Source: Desulfobacterales bacterium (lineage in GTDB: Bacteria > Desulfobacterota > Desulfobacteria > Desulfobacterales > Desulfosarcinaceae). From it: a stretch of DNA of 64,000 nt. The notes beneath the pieces were generated by a model. The model was given only the letters and a program-made list of their open reading frames with translations. It did no database searches and had not been told where the DNA came from. The translations under genes were made by a program, and so were the position numbers. Shown piece after piece: positions 25,171-32,555 of the stretch (within the stretch, counting starts at the first letter, position 1; each line of letters opens with the position of its first letter). The DNA is taken from the NCBI GenBank assembly GCA_016218685.1, contig JACRDD010000007.1, positions 1 to 64,000 on the forward strand, given 5' to 3'.

Positions 25171-26457
25171 TCACTTCTCCAAGGAAACGTCGATCTTCTC
25201 CACTCGGGCCAAATCCTTCTCATAGAAGAAGGCTGCCGCCAGGAAAAGCAGTGCCGCAACCAGCGCAAAGACCGGCAGGATCGCCAGGGCCGTGGAGATA
25301 TTCGTGCGGTCGGAGATATACCCCACGAAGAGCGGCCCCATGGAGCTGCCGAGCAGATGCTGCACGATCACGCAGAAGCTATACGAGGTCGCACGCACGC
25401 CGGGGTGGACCACATCCTGGGTGATGGCCGCGGCGGCCGGCACGAAAGCGGCCGCGGAAACGCCCACGACGAGCAGGGTCGCATACTGAACGCCGCCTTT
25501 GAAGAGGCCGAAGGTGAGTAGTAGGGTCACGGCGGTGAGGGTGGAGGTGAGCGCGCAAATCAGCGGGCGGGCGTTGCCGCGCTTTTTTTGCCATTTGTCC
25601 GCCAGAAAGCCGCCCAAGGGCGCCCCGATCATCGAAAGCAGCATCACCGCGCTGCCCTTGGTGCCGGCCTGGGCCATGGGCAGGCCTTCAACCCGGTGGA
25701 AAAAGGTGGGCAGCCAGCTCAATAGGGCTGTGGTGACGAACACATTTCCGGCAAAACCCAGATAGGTCAAGATCAGCGATGGGGTGCGCGCAAAACCCTT
25801 AATGATCTCGCCGTAGCTCGCCCGCCGCGTCTTTCCGCTCGCGTCGGTGCGGCGCAAATCCACCGTTTTATAATCTTTGACGAAAAAAAAGAGAACCGCG
25901 ACAATCAACCCCGGCAAGGCCACGATCCCGAAGGCATGGCGCCAGCCCCAGGTCTGGGCGATAAAGCCGCCCAGCGCGATCCCCAGGGCGCTGCCCAGGG
26001 GAATGGAAGCGTTCCAGATCCCCATGACTGCGGCCCGCTTCTTCTCCGGGTAAATGGCCGCGATCATGGCGGTACCGCCGGGTGCATAGCCGGCTTCGCC
26101 GATGCCGATGGCCGTGCGGGCCGCGAAGAGTTGCGGAAAGCTCTTGGTGAAGGCACAGGCCGCCGTGGCCAGGCACCAGAGACCGGCCATCAGGCCGATG
26201 CTCTTTTTGCGGCTCCAGCGATCCACCAGGACCGAGACCGGCAGCGTGAAGATCAGGATCGACCAGTAGACGGCCGACACGAGCATGCCGCACTGGGTAT
26301 CGGTCAAGTTCCATTCCTGTTGCAGAAAGGGAAAGAGCGAGACGACGACCAGGCGGTCAATATAGTCGAACATGTAGATGAGAAAGAGCAGGGCGAAGAC
26401 ATAATGGGCGTAGCGCTTGGAAACCAGGTATCCGTCAGAGCGGTCGGGATCGGTCAT
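25171..26457 (-). CDS. MFS transporter, spinster-like
   Basis: 428 residues, about 12 spans; GGAGG precedes the ATG. YIDRLVVVSLFPFLQQEWNLTDTQ is the conserved start of the spinster/hexuronate-type branch, and VLVDRWSRKKSIGLMAG is MFS motif A. GEAGYAPGG in span 4 is also family-typical. Substrate unknown (organic anions or lipids in relatives). Convergent with the M48 gene. Confidence 0.85.
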   Translation of the reverse strand: MTDPDRSDGYLVSKRYAHYVFALLFLIYMFDYIDRLVVVSLFPFLQQEWNLTDTQCGMLVSAVYWSILIFTLPVSVLVDRWSRKKSIGLMAGLWCLATAACAFTKSFPQLFAARTAIGIGEAGYAPGGTAMIAAIYPEKKRAAVMGIWNASIPLGSALGIALGGFIAQTWGWRHAFGIVALPGLIVAVLFFFVKDYKTVDLRRTDASGKTRRASYGEIIKGFARTPSLILTYLGFAGNVFVTTALLSWLPTFFHRVEGLPMAQAGTKGSAVMLLSMIGAPLGGFLADKWQKKRGNARPLICALTSTLTAVTLLLTFGLFKGGVQYATLLVVGVSAAAFVPAAAAITQDVVHPGVRATSYSFCVIVQHLLGSSMGPLFVGYISDRTNISTALAILPVFALVAALLFLAAAFFYEKDLARVEKIDVSLEK

Positions 26458-26509
26458 GGTCTTCCTCCAGTTAGGTGTTGCAACACCCTACCATGAAGGA
26501 CAGGCCCCC

Positions 26510-27340
26510 TCAACCGATGTTGTGGAAAGGATTGATATGGTCGTGCTGTTCCCTGGGAACATTCAGATTGAAATGGACCGTTTTGACTCCTTCCACCTGG
26601 CCCGCAAGGGTTTTGATCTTGGGCCAATCGCTTTGCGGAATGTGCTCGATATGGTCGACGAAGATCTCGCCCTCCTCGGACCGGATCTGAATTTTATGAT
26701 CGAATTTGGATAACGCCGCCTTGATCTTGGCGGCCAGGGCCAAGTCCTCCACCTGTTGGCGGGAGGCCGGGGTGGCCTGAAAGGCAGGCTTTTGCGCCAC
26801 GCCGGAAAGAATCTCCACCGCGTCATCCACCGTCAACGCGTGGATATTCAAAACCATATCGTAGAGTTTGCTGTCGCTCGTATCCATGCCGTACATCTGT
26901 AGCGCCCATTTGCGACGTTCTTCATCGTCTTTCTTCAAAATGTAGAGCGCTTTTTCAGCCGAAATGTTTTCGCGCCACATCTCCTCTTGCACCCTGTCTT
27001 GGATGTCGGCGATGATTCTGACCTTGCAGACGTGCGAAATGCCGCTGAGAAAAATATGACCGGCCAGTCCATGGTAGACGACATTGTCTTTGCGGGCATG
27101 TTGAAGCAGCGCCGAATAGATGTAGCTGATATACCTTTCCTTGCCGTGGGTAAAACGCTCAAGGATCGAAGGGGCATCGTGCAGCGCCCGGACGAGCTTG
27201 ATTTCCGGAATATTAAATTCATTGGAGCTCTCCAACAGCACGTCCCGCGAAACCAGCTCGTAACCCAGTTCGGCGGCCAGTTTTTCGGCAACGGCTTTTC
27301 CCCGGCTGTAAGAGCCTCTGCTTATGGTGATGATAGGCAT
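26510..27340 (-). CDS. Cytidylate-kinase-like protein with C-terminal BON-like domain
   Basis: 276 residues; AAAGGAGGG before the ATG. Residues 1-200 match the cytidylate-kinase-like family 2: ITISRGSYSRGKAVAEKLA is the P-loop region, though without a classic GxGK; LVSRDVLL, VVYHGLAGHIFL and RVQEEMWRENIS follow family spacing. Residues about 205-265 (ALAAKIKAALSKFDHKIQIR...GEIFVDHIEHIP) resemble a BON domain, which binds membranes or partners. True kinase activity is uncertain because of the altered P-loop. Likely regulatory. Confidence 0.75.
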   Translation of the reverse strand: MPIITISRGSYSRGKAVAEKLAAELGYELVSRDVLLESSNEFNIPEIKLVRALHDAPSILERFTHGKERYISYIYSALLQHARKDNVVYHGLAGHIFLSGISHVCKVRIIADIQDRVQEEMWRENISAEKALYILKKDDEERRKWALQMYGMDTSDSKLYDMVLNIHALTVDDAVEILSGVAQKPAFQATPASRQQVEDLALAAKIKAALSKFDHKIQIRSEEGEIFVDHIEHIPQSDWPKIKTLAGQVEGVKTVHFNLNVPREQHDHINPFHNIG

Positions 27341-27498
27341 CCTGCCCTCCTTTGCGTTATGCTTGTACCATTAAACCAGATCACGCTGCATTGATGTTAA
27401 GACCGCATCCACAACACTCGGTCTTTCTTGCATTAATAGGTAACCTAACCGATATAGTCAACCTTTGTGGTTATCCTTCATCGGGCGGCAATAAGCTT

Positions 27499-27528
27499 TT
27501 GCGGTGACATGGCGTGCGCGCTTATAAT
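27499..27528 (+). promoter_or_regulatory. Sigma-70-type promoter
   Basis: TTGCGG at 27499-27504, 18 bases, then TATAAT at 27523-27528. It faces the small ORF at 27683 and would give a leader of about 145 bases. The rest of the 342-base gap from 27341 shows only a short dyad TAGGTAACCTA at 27437-27447. Confidence 0.55.
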
Positions 27529-27682
27529 AGACTCAATCCTATCCGAGTGACGCTCTCTGGTCGTTGAATGGCCCTGTTTTAGATGCTTTCGATACACCGC
27601 CTGATGATCTGACCGCTACTCTTCGCTGACGGCAAAAACACGCAGCGCGTAATGTTCATAGTGGAAGCAAAAGGAGCGACCC

Positions 27683-27931
27683 ATGAAAAAGCGAATCGTG
27701 TGGCTGCTCGCGGCCGTCATCCTGGCCGCGGCAGGTTTGGGAGCTGTTTCGGTCGATCCGGTTCGAGAGAATTTGCCGGGCATGCCTTCGATTTGGGCTG
27801 GAAAGTAGCGATCAATGAAGGTTTCGACCCCGGCACGGATGATTCGCGCCGGCATCCTTTTCGATATCCTGGGCGCCCTGGTCCTTTGGGCCGGGCTCTA
27901 TCTGCTGCTGCCGCTGGTCGGTTTGGCTTAG
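27683..27931 (+). pseudogene. Tiny membrane ORFs in one frame split by TAG; DASS-carrier relic or small proteins
   Basis: AAGGAG lies six bases before the ATG at 27683. The frame codes 41 residues (MKKRIVWLLAAVILAAAGLG, then VDPVRENLPGMPSIWAGK), meets TAG at 27806-27808 and stays open in the same frame to 27931, giving MIRAGILFDILGALVLWAGL and LPLVGLA. The second part resembles the C-terminal span of DASS/SLC13 anion carriers. Interpretations: a relic of a deleted carrier, two small membrane peptides, or a TAG read through. Confidence in any one is low; the start signal and the promoter suggest at least the first peptide is made. Confidence 0.45.
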
Positions 27932-28011
27932 AAGTGCATTGACCAATTGAGTCCCTGGGCGTACATAGTGGCCGCCATCGCGGATAATGAATAAGGAAGG
28001 AGTGCGCAACG

Positions 28012-28362
28012 ATGAGTGTCATCACAAAATTCGTGGTCGTTCGAAACGGTGTGGAGCTGGAGGAGATCTTTACCGATAAAAAAGAGGCCGAAGCCTATGA
28101 CCAGTTGCTGGACGCCGCCCAGGAAATCGCCGAGTTAATCAAACAAGGCAATCTTCAAATCAACGTCGATGCCAAAACCATCGATGACATCGCTCTTTTT
28201 CTGGCCCGTAGCGCGCCGGCCGTGACCAAGATCTTGAAAGCGGTCAAGCCACTCAAACCCGCATCGGACGATGCCGCTAAGAGTAAAATCAAGACCGAAC
28301 CGGAAGAGAATAAAGACAAGGCCCCGGAAGTGCGGGCCAAATCCAGAAGCAAGGCAGCTTGA
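28012..28362 (+). CDS. YebG family protein
   Basis: 116 residues with GAAGGAG before the ATG. ITKFVVVRNGVELEEIFTDKKEAEAYDQLLD matches the start of E. coli YebG (KYVVIREG..., TSKKEADAYDKMLD). The C-terminal 35 residues are a Lys/Glu/Ala-rich tail. YebG is a small SOS-induced protein of unclear mechanism; I could not identify a LexA box with confidence. It is followed after seven bases by a second, shorter protein sharing the AYD...AAxxxAELI segment. Confidence 0.82.
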   Translation: MSVITKFVVVRNGVELEEIFTDKKEAEAYDQLLDAAQEIAELIKQGNLQINVDAKTIDDIALFLARSAPAVTKILKAVKPLKPASDDAAKSKIKTEPEENKDKAPEVRAKSRSKAA

Positions 28363-28369
28363 CGGCGCC

Positions 28370-28561
28370 ATGGCGGTTACATCGAAACAAGCAGCCGACG
28401 CCTATGACCGCATGATCGAAGCGGCCGCCGAACTGGCCGAACTGATTGCGCGCAGCGGGGTGGCCATCGACGAATACGATCTTGAAGATCTGACGATATA
28501 CCTGGCTCAGCATTCGCTTCGAATCATCAAAATACTCGCCCCTGCGATCAGGCCGCGATGA
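28370..28561 (+). CDS. Short YebG-like paralogue
   Basis: 63 residues from the ATG at 28370; the open frame back to 28271 overlaps the previous gene out of frame. AADAYDRMIEAAAELAELI and a following helix (LEDLTIYLAQHSLRIIKILAPAI) parallel residues of the preceding YebG-type protein, but the N-terminal beta-hairpin of YebG is missing. Probably an operon partner, possibly forming mixed dimers (inference). A terminator follows. Confidence 0.7.
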   Translation: MAVTSKQAADAYDRMIEAAAELAELIARSGVAIDEYDLEDLTIYLAQHSLRIIKILAPAIRPR

Positions 28562-28636
28562 CCGGAAGCTGACCTCAACATTTTCACTTCGCAATCTTGG
28601 GCCGCTTGGCGCGGTATGGCGAACGCCAGAAAACAA

Positions 28637-28666
28637 AGGCGTCACCCAAAGGTGACGCCTATTTTT
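28637..28666 (+). terminator. Rho-independent terminator
   Basis: AGGCGTCACC (28637-28646) pairs perfectly with GGTGACGCCT (28651-28660) over a four-base loop, followed by ATTTTT. It ends the YebG-type pair. Confidence 0.9.
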
Positions 28667-28676
28667 GTGGAGGGGC

Positions 28677-28703
28677 GCTGGGTAGCGCTGGGCGCTACCC
28701 AGC
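28677..28703. repeat. Perfect 12-bp hairpin
   Basis: GCTGGGTAGCGC (28677-28688) pairs with GCGCTACCCAGC (28692-28703) over a TGG loop. No T-run follows. It sits 11 bases after a terminator and 12 bases before a tiny ORF, so it could be a 5' stabilising or regulatory structure. Confidence 0.75.
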
Positions 28704-28715
28704 AAAGAGAGGAAG

Positions 28716-28793
28716 ATGATGAAAAAGTTAGGCTTCGATATACGTAAAAGCAATATGCGCGCCACAATCAAACGTCATCGCCATATTTTATAA
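28716..28793 (+). CDS. Possible 25-residue basic peptide
   Basis: Two ATGs at 28716 and 28719 follow GAGAGGAAG. The peptide is MMKKLGFDIRKSN followed by MRATIKRHRHIL, strongly basic. It lies in an AT-rich patch between a perfect hairpin and a leftward thioesterase gene. Coding status rests only on the start context. Confidence 0.3.
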   Translation: MMKKLGFDIRKSNMRATIKRHRHIL

Positions 28794-28939
28794 AATACCA
28801 TAAAAACAATATGTTAAAATTTTATCGGAATTTCAGGCGGCCGAAAAGCGCGTAAAAATCCTTTGCAATATGCAAAATGGATTCGCATAAAGATAAAGAC
28901 TCGCTCGTTTCGCCGTTCCATGATGGAGGGACACCCCCG

Positions 28940-29422
28940 TTAAATGAATTTAGGCGGAAGGGCCGCGAACCCGGTGAACCGGAAAGCATCCTCGATGCTT
29001 TGAAGGCCTCTGGTGATCATCATTTTGGAGGTCCCGTGGGCCAGCCACTTGCCGTCCTGGTCCATGGCCGCGGCCTCGGCCAGGCACATGGATTTGCCGA
29101 TCTTGATGCTGCGTCCTTTGGAAATGATGATCCCGCTGCTCAGCGGCGCCAGATAGTCGATCTTCAAATCGATGGAGATCAAGCCGACCCCCGGATCGAT
29201 TTCGCAGTAGGCGGCCCAATAGGCCGCCGTATCGATCAGGGAAGCATACGCGCCCCCATGAATCCCTCCGAAGGGATTCAGATGCGCGTTGCCGACGGTG
29301 AGTTCGACGGTGGCCGAACCGACGCCCATCTCCTTGATGACCATCGCCAGATGCTTGATATACGGTCCTTCGTTGATGGCCCGGATCACTGCCTGGACAT
29401 GCGCCGGATTGAGTGTCGCCAT
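28940..29422 (-). CDS. PaaI-type hot-dog thioesterase
   Basis: 160 residues. NPFGGIHGGAYASLIDTAAYWAA is the signature of the PaaI/YigI thioesterases (HGG with catalytic Asp), and SIDLKIDYLAPLSSG and GKSMCLAEAAAMDQDGK are the later strands. It hydrolyses acyl-CoA or aryl-CoA thioesters, probably to recycle CoA. The ribosome-binding site is modest (GAGGCG). It stands alone. Confidence 0.88.
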   Translation of the reverse strand: MATLNPAHVQAVIRAINEGPYIKHLAMVIKEMGVGSATVELTVGNAHLNPFGGIHGGAYASLIDTAAYWAAYCEIDPGVGLISIDLKIDYLAPLSSGIIISKGRSIKIGKSMCLAEAAAMDQDGKWLAHGTSKMMITRGLQSIEDAFRFTGFAALPPKFI

Positions 29423-29598
29423 GCTACGCCTCGATAAGTTGAAATTTCGGTTACCGATGCGGGATCGGAGCGCCCCGCGTTGGTCCGATCTAAGCCCAAT
29501 TCGGGTATGTTCTCAAGATCAAATGCATTCTTTCTTTATTTTCACTCCGGCCGGGGATATTGTGATGCCACCCACTCGAAAAGGAGGATTCAGATCCC

Positions 29599-30264
29599 AT
29601 GACGATGCTGATTCTACTTCCCGCGGTTGTCCTTCTGGTGTTGCTGCTGCTCGCTGAAAAGAAGGAGAGCATTACCGGCAAGCTAGCCACCAAACCATTG
29701 TTATCGGCGCTCTTCCTGGCCGTGGCCTGGCACGCCGCCTGGCCGGTGCCGGGGCTGGCCCGTTGGGTGATGGCCGGATTGATCCTGAGTTGGATCGGCG
29801 ACGTTTTTTTGATCTTCTATGCCCGCCCGCTTTTCATGGCCGGGCTGCTGTCGTTTCTCTCCGGCCATATCTGCTACGCGGTCGGATTTCTGGGACATGG
29901 CACCCTGCCGCCCCTGGCCGTAATCGGGGTGGCCCTGATGGCGGCTGTAAGCGTTAAAATCTTCTTCTGGCTGCGCCCCCATCTGGGTCCCATGGCCGGA
30001 CCGGTCATCGCCTACATCGCGGTGATTACCGCCATGGTGGCCGGGGCGCTGTCCCTCTTCGGTACGTCCCATTTCCCGGCAGCCGCCCGATGGCTGGTGC
30101 TCGGCGGCGCGCTGCTCTTCTATGCCTCCGACCTCCTGGTGGCCCGGGACCGCTTCATGGTCAATGAATTCTCCAACCGCCTCTATGGCCTGCCGTTGTA
30201 CTACGCGGCGCAATTCTTTTTCGCCTTTGCCATTGGTCTGATGGGGCCGGCCGCCAATGGGTGA
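29599..30264 (+). CDS. YhhN family membrane protein (lysoplasmalogenase-like)
   Basis: 221 residues with about eight hydrophobic spans. ATKPLLSALF, LSWIGDVFLIF, FLSGHICYAVGF and GGALLFYASDLLVARDRF are the conserved motifs of the YhhN/TMEM86 family, whose members cleave the vinyl-ether bond of lysoplasmalogens. Anaerobes, including sulfate reducers, make plasmalogens, so lipid turnover is plausible. AAAGGAGG lies about 11 bases before the ATG. Confidence 0.85.
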   Translation: MTMLILLPAVVLLVLLLLAEKKESITGKLATKPLLSALFLAVAWHAAWPVPGLARWVMAGLILSWIGDVFLIFYARPLFMAGLLSFLSGHICYAVGFLGHGTLPPLAVIGVALMAAVSVKIFFWLRPHLGPMAGPVIAYIAVITAMVAGALSLFGTSHFPAAARWLVLGGALLFYASDLLVARDRFMVNEFSNRLYGLPLYYAAQFFFAFAIGLMGPAANG

Positions 30265-30325
30265 GAAATGGATATGCGCCGATAAAAAAGAGGGGGGCAA
30301 GATCCTGGGGGAAGGATCTTGATTA

Positions 30326-31369
30326 TCAGGTTGTAATCTTGTCCCACGGATTGGGGCTTGGGCCCACGGCCACTTCCCAGCATTGATCTTCCCCTGGTTG
30401 CAGCGAGATCTCGATCTCTAGAAAACGACGCACAATCTCTATGTTGGTGCGGGTGTGGCGCGTGGGGGGCTGGGTGCGATACCGGCCGCCACCGGCCAGG
30501 GCCAGGGGGATCAGCAACTGGTCGGCCAGGTATGGACCCACGGCCGCGCCCGAGGCCAGATAAGCGTTGACCGCCTCGGCCAACTCGCCGGCCACCCGCT
30601 CGGCAGGCGCGCCGCGGCGGCCGAAGGCGCTGAACAGCTCGGTTATGTTCCCGGACACCACTTCGGCCATGAGCGCATTGCCCGGCCCCATGGCTGCCGG
30701 CAGCTCTTCCACGACATAATCGAAGGCCCGGTTCACGGACGAAGCGAAGGTCCGGCCCTCCCGTTCGGCGATGTGCCGGGGCAGTCCGGCCACCACGGCG
30801 TGGGCGCGGCCATGCCGCAGGTCGCCCCGATCGGTGAGATTCAGCGGCGAGATGCGTCGGACCGGCGTGATCTCCACCTGTATGCAGCCGCCGCCGGCCG
30901 GATAAAATCCCCACTGCCGCAATTCGGTTTGCACCAGCGGTCCCATGCGGTGAAGTAATGGCAGAAAGACTTTTTCCAGGAAGTGAAAAGGCGGGGCTCC
31001 GGGATTATGGGTGCCGCCCCGGAGTACCAGGCGCGACGACCGGTCGGCCAGCACCAGGGCCGGCAGGATGGTCTGCAGCACCAGGGTGCAGCTTCCGGCG
31101 CTGCCCACATCGAATTCGTAATCGCCGGCGAAGCTAGCGCCGGGAAGAAATTCGAGGACAGCAGACCCGAGGCTGTCACCTCGCACCCGGGCGCGCCCCA
31201 CGGCCGCCGCGGCGCGCACCGCCGCCAAATGCTGCTTGCGCAGACCAGGCTTAGGCCGGCCGGCGCGGATGTTGCGGATCTCGAACGGCCGGCCGGTCAC
31301 CAGGGACAAGGCCAGGCAGGTGCGCAGGATTTGGCCGCCGCCCTCGCCATAGGCGCCATCGATGATCAA
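30326..31369 (-). CDS. rtcA: RNA 3'-terminal phosphate cyclase
   Basis: 347 residues. The start is a TTG at 31369 overlapping the TGA of the upstream gene by four bases (TTGA), suggesting coupling. IIDGAYGEGGGQILRTCLALS, RAGRPKPGLRKQHL, GGTHNPGAPPFHFLEKVFLP and the C-terminal TRHTRTNIEIV (catalytic His that takes AMP) are intact. It converts RNA 3'-phosphates to 2',3'-cyclic phosphates using ATP. No RtcB ligase or RtcR regulator is nearby; instead a Cys-rich small protein precedes it. Confidence 0.93.
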   Translation of the reverse strand: MIIDGAYGEGGGQILRTCLALSLVTGRPFEIRNIRAGRPKPGLRKQHLAAVRAAAAVGRARVRGDSLGSAVLEFLPGASFAGDYEFDVGSAGSCTLVLQTILPALVLADRSSRLVLRGGTHNPGAPPFHFLEKVFLPLLHRMGPLVQTELRQWGFYPAGGGCIQVEITPVRRISPLNLTDRGDLRHGRAHAVVAGLPRHIAEREGRTFASSVNRAFDYVVEELPAAMGPGNALMAEVVSGNITELFSAFGRRGAPAERVAGELAEAVNAYLASGAAVGPYLADQLLIPLALAGGGRYRTQPPTRHTRTNIEIVRRFLEIEISLQPGEDQCWEVAVGPSPNPWDKITT

Positions 31370-31551
31370 GCAGACACGCTTTCATCCAGGCCCTTCTGGC
31401 GCTTGGTCATAAACCAGATGGCGCAGGAGGGGCGGTGTTTACAGTAGATCTGCGGGTCCCGGCAGGCCAGACACCCTTCGCATACATAGACGTTATGCTT
31501 CATGCACAGGTATTGGCTGTCGATCTCGGGATTGCAGGTGCATGCTCCCAT
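31366..31551 (-). CDS. Small Cys-rich protein coupled to rtcA
   Basis: 61 residues from the ATG at 31551 (GAGGAG about 10 bases upstream); the longer frame to 31641 overlaps the next gene. It has CTCNPE, LCMKHNVYVCEGCLACRD and IYCKHRPSCAIWFMTKR, eleven residues of Cys/His spaced like a metal-binding (zinc or iron-sulfur) module. The stop overlaps the rtcA start, so the two are translated together. Function unknown; a metal-binding RNA-related factor is a guess. Confidence 0.75.
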   Translation of the reverse strand: MGACTCNPEIDSQYLCMKHNVYVCEGCLACRDPQIYCKHRPSCAIWFMTKRQKGLDESVSA

Positions 31552-31607
31552 GTGAAGCGAACTCCTCAATACAATTAGGGCAGCGACCGCCGCCCAGGTC
31601 AATTGGC

Positions 31608-31802
31608 TCAGGAGAAACGCGAGGATGCCCCTGGGGCGCAAAAAGCGCTTTTGCCGCCGCCCAGGGAATTAACGCAGCTCATCAGCTTCTCGGCTTTGGC
31701 GTTGCCGCATCGTGGGCAGGCCCGCTCCGGCGCTTTCTCGTTCAAAACCAACTGCTCGAAGCAGTGTCCGCACTGTTTGCATTGATATTCAAAAATCGGC
31801 AT
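31608..31802 (-). CDS. FmdB-like zinc-ribbon protein
   Basis: 64 residues; AAGGAG precedes the ATG. PIFEYQCKQCGHCFEQL...ACPRCGN is the FmdB/CxxC-CxxC regulatory zinc ribbon, followed by a flexible Gly/Ser tail. First gene of a leftward group with the Cys-rich protein and rtcA. The family is named after a putative formamidase regulator; its true role is unclear. Confidence 0.85.
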   Translation of the reverse strand: MPIFEYQCKQCGHCFEQLVLNEKAPERACPRCGNAKAEKLMSCVNSLGGGKSAFCAPGASSRFS

Positions 31803-32177
31803 GGGGTCTCCTTTTTCACTCGTCCACGACCCCTACGATGGGGCTATGATGAAGGTAGCATAATACGTGCCGCTCTGCCGTCTGCCCATGGCCCGCCACA
31901 GGGCGTCGGAAAGATGGGACATCACCTGTTTATCTGATTAACAATCGTTGAGCGCCAGGTTAACACCTTAACACCCCCTTCGCAACCCTCCGGCGCTCCA
32001 GAAGACAGCGGTGGCTGGCAGGTGCCTGCCAAGTCCATGGCATTGGATTTGCTAAAAAGCCAGGATTGTGCTGAAAGGCTTTAACAAGCGATTAAGTCGA
32101 GACAAACCCTGCACGGCGCACCCGCCCCCGAAAAGGGCCAATGCACGGGCACAGGGACAACCCGAAAGGAGACCCAA
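31803..32177. other. Intergenic region between divergent genes
   Basis: 375 bases between the FmdB-like gene (leftward) and the DsrE-family gene (rightward). The only clear structure is TGGCAGG/CCTGCCA at 32016-32031, a seven-base-arm dyad with a two-base centre. No open frame of convincing composition. Confidence 0.4.
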
Positions 32178-32537
32178 ATGACCAACAGCATCCTGATCGT
32201 TCTGTCCTGCGGCACCGACAATACCAACCGCGCCACCCGCGCGCTCTTCCTGGCCATGGCCGCGCACAAGGAGGGCAAGCAGGTGACGGTATTTCTGCTG
32301 GACGAAGGGGTGTATCTGGCCAGAGAAGGCATCATTCAGCACGTGCGCGCCGCCACGGGCGATTCCGCCGATGACTCGCTCACCTATTTGCAGGCCCACG
32401 GGGTCCCGATCCTGGTCTGCACGCCCTGCGCCAAGGCCAGGAAGATCGAAGAGAAAGATCTGATCGAAGGCGCCCGCATGGCGATGGCTTCGGAAATGAT
32501 CAAGCTGGCCTGCGAGAGCGCCGTCATCAGCCTTTAA
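32178..32537 (+). CDS. DsrE/DsrF family protein
   Basis: 119 residues; AAAGGAG before the ATG. SILIVLSCGTDNTNRATRALFLAMAAHKEG and VTVFLLDEGVYLA match the DsrE/YchN fold. CTPCAKARKI carries two Cys where sulfur-relay members carry their active Cys. It may carry persulfide or act as a small redox partner; family members near sulfur-metabolism genes do so, but no dsr gene is beside it here. Confidence 0.8.
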   Translation: MTNSILIVLSCGTDNTNRATRALFLAMAAHKEGKQVTVFLLDEGVYLAREGIIQHVRAATGDSADDSLTYLQAHGVPILVCTPCAKARKIEEKDLIEGARMAMASEMIKLACESAVISL

Positions 32538-32555
32538 CCGCCTGCCGCAGAGGCA

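Noticed and set aside
27806..27808. TAG as a pyrrolysine codon
   Set aside because: No methylamine methyltransferase or pyl gene in the window; a decayed carrier or short peptides explain it more simply.
27652..27942. 96-codon ORF overlapping the tiny membrane ORFs
   Set aside because: A different frame has the ribosome-binding site and hydrophobic segments; this one is charged and featureless.
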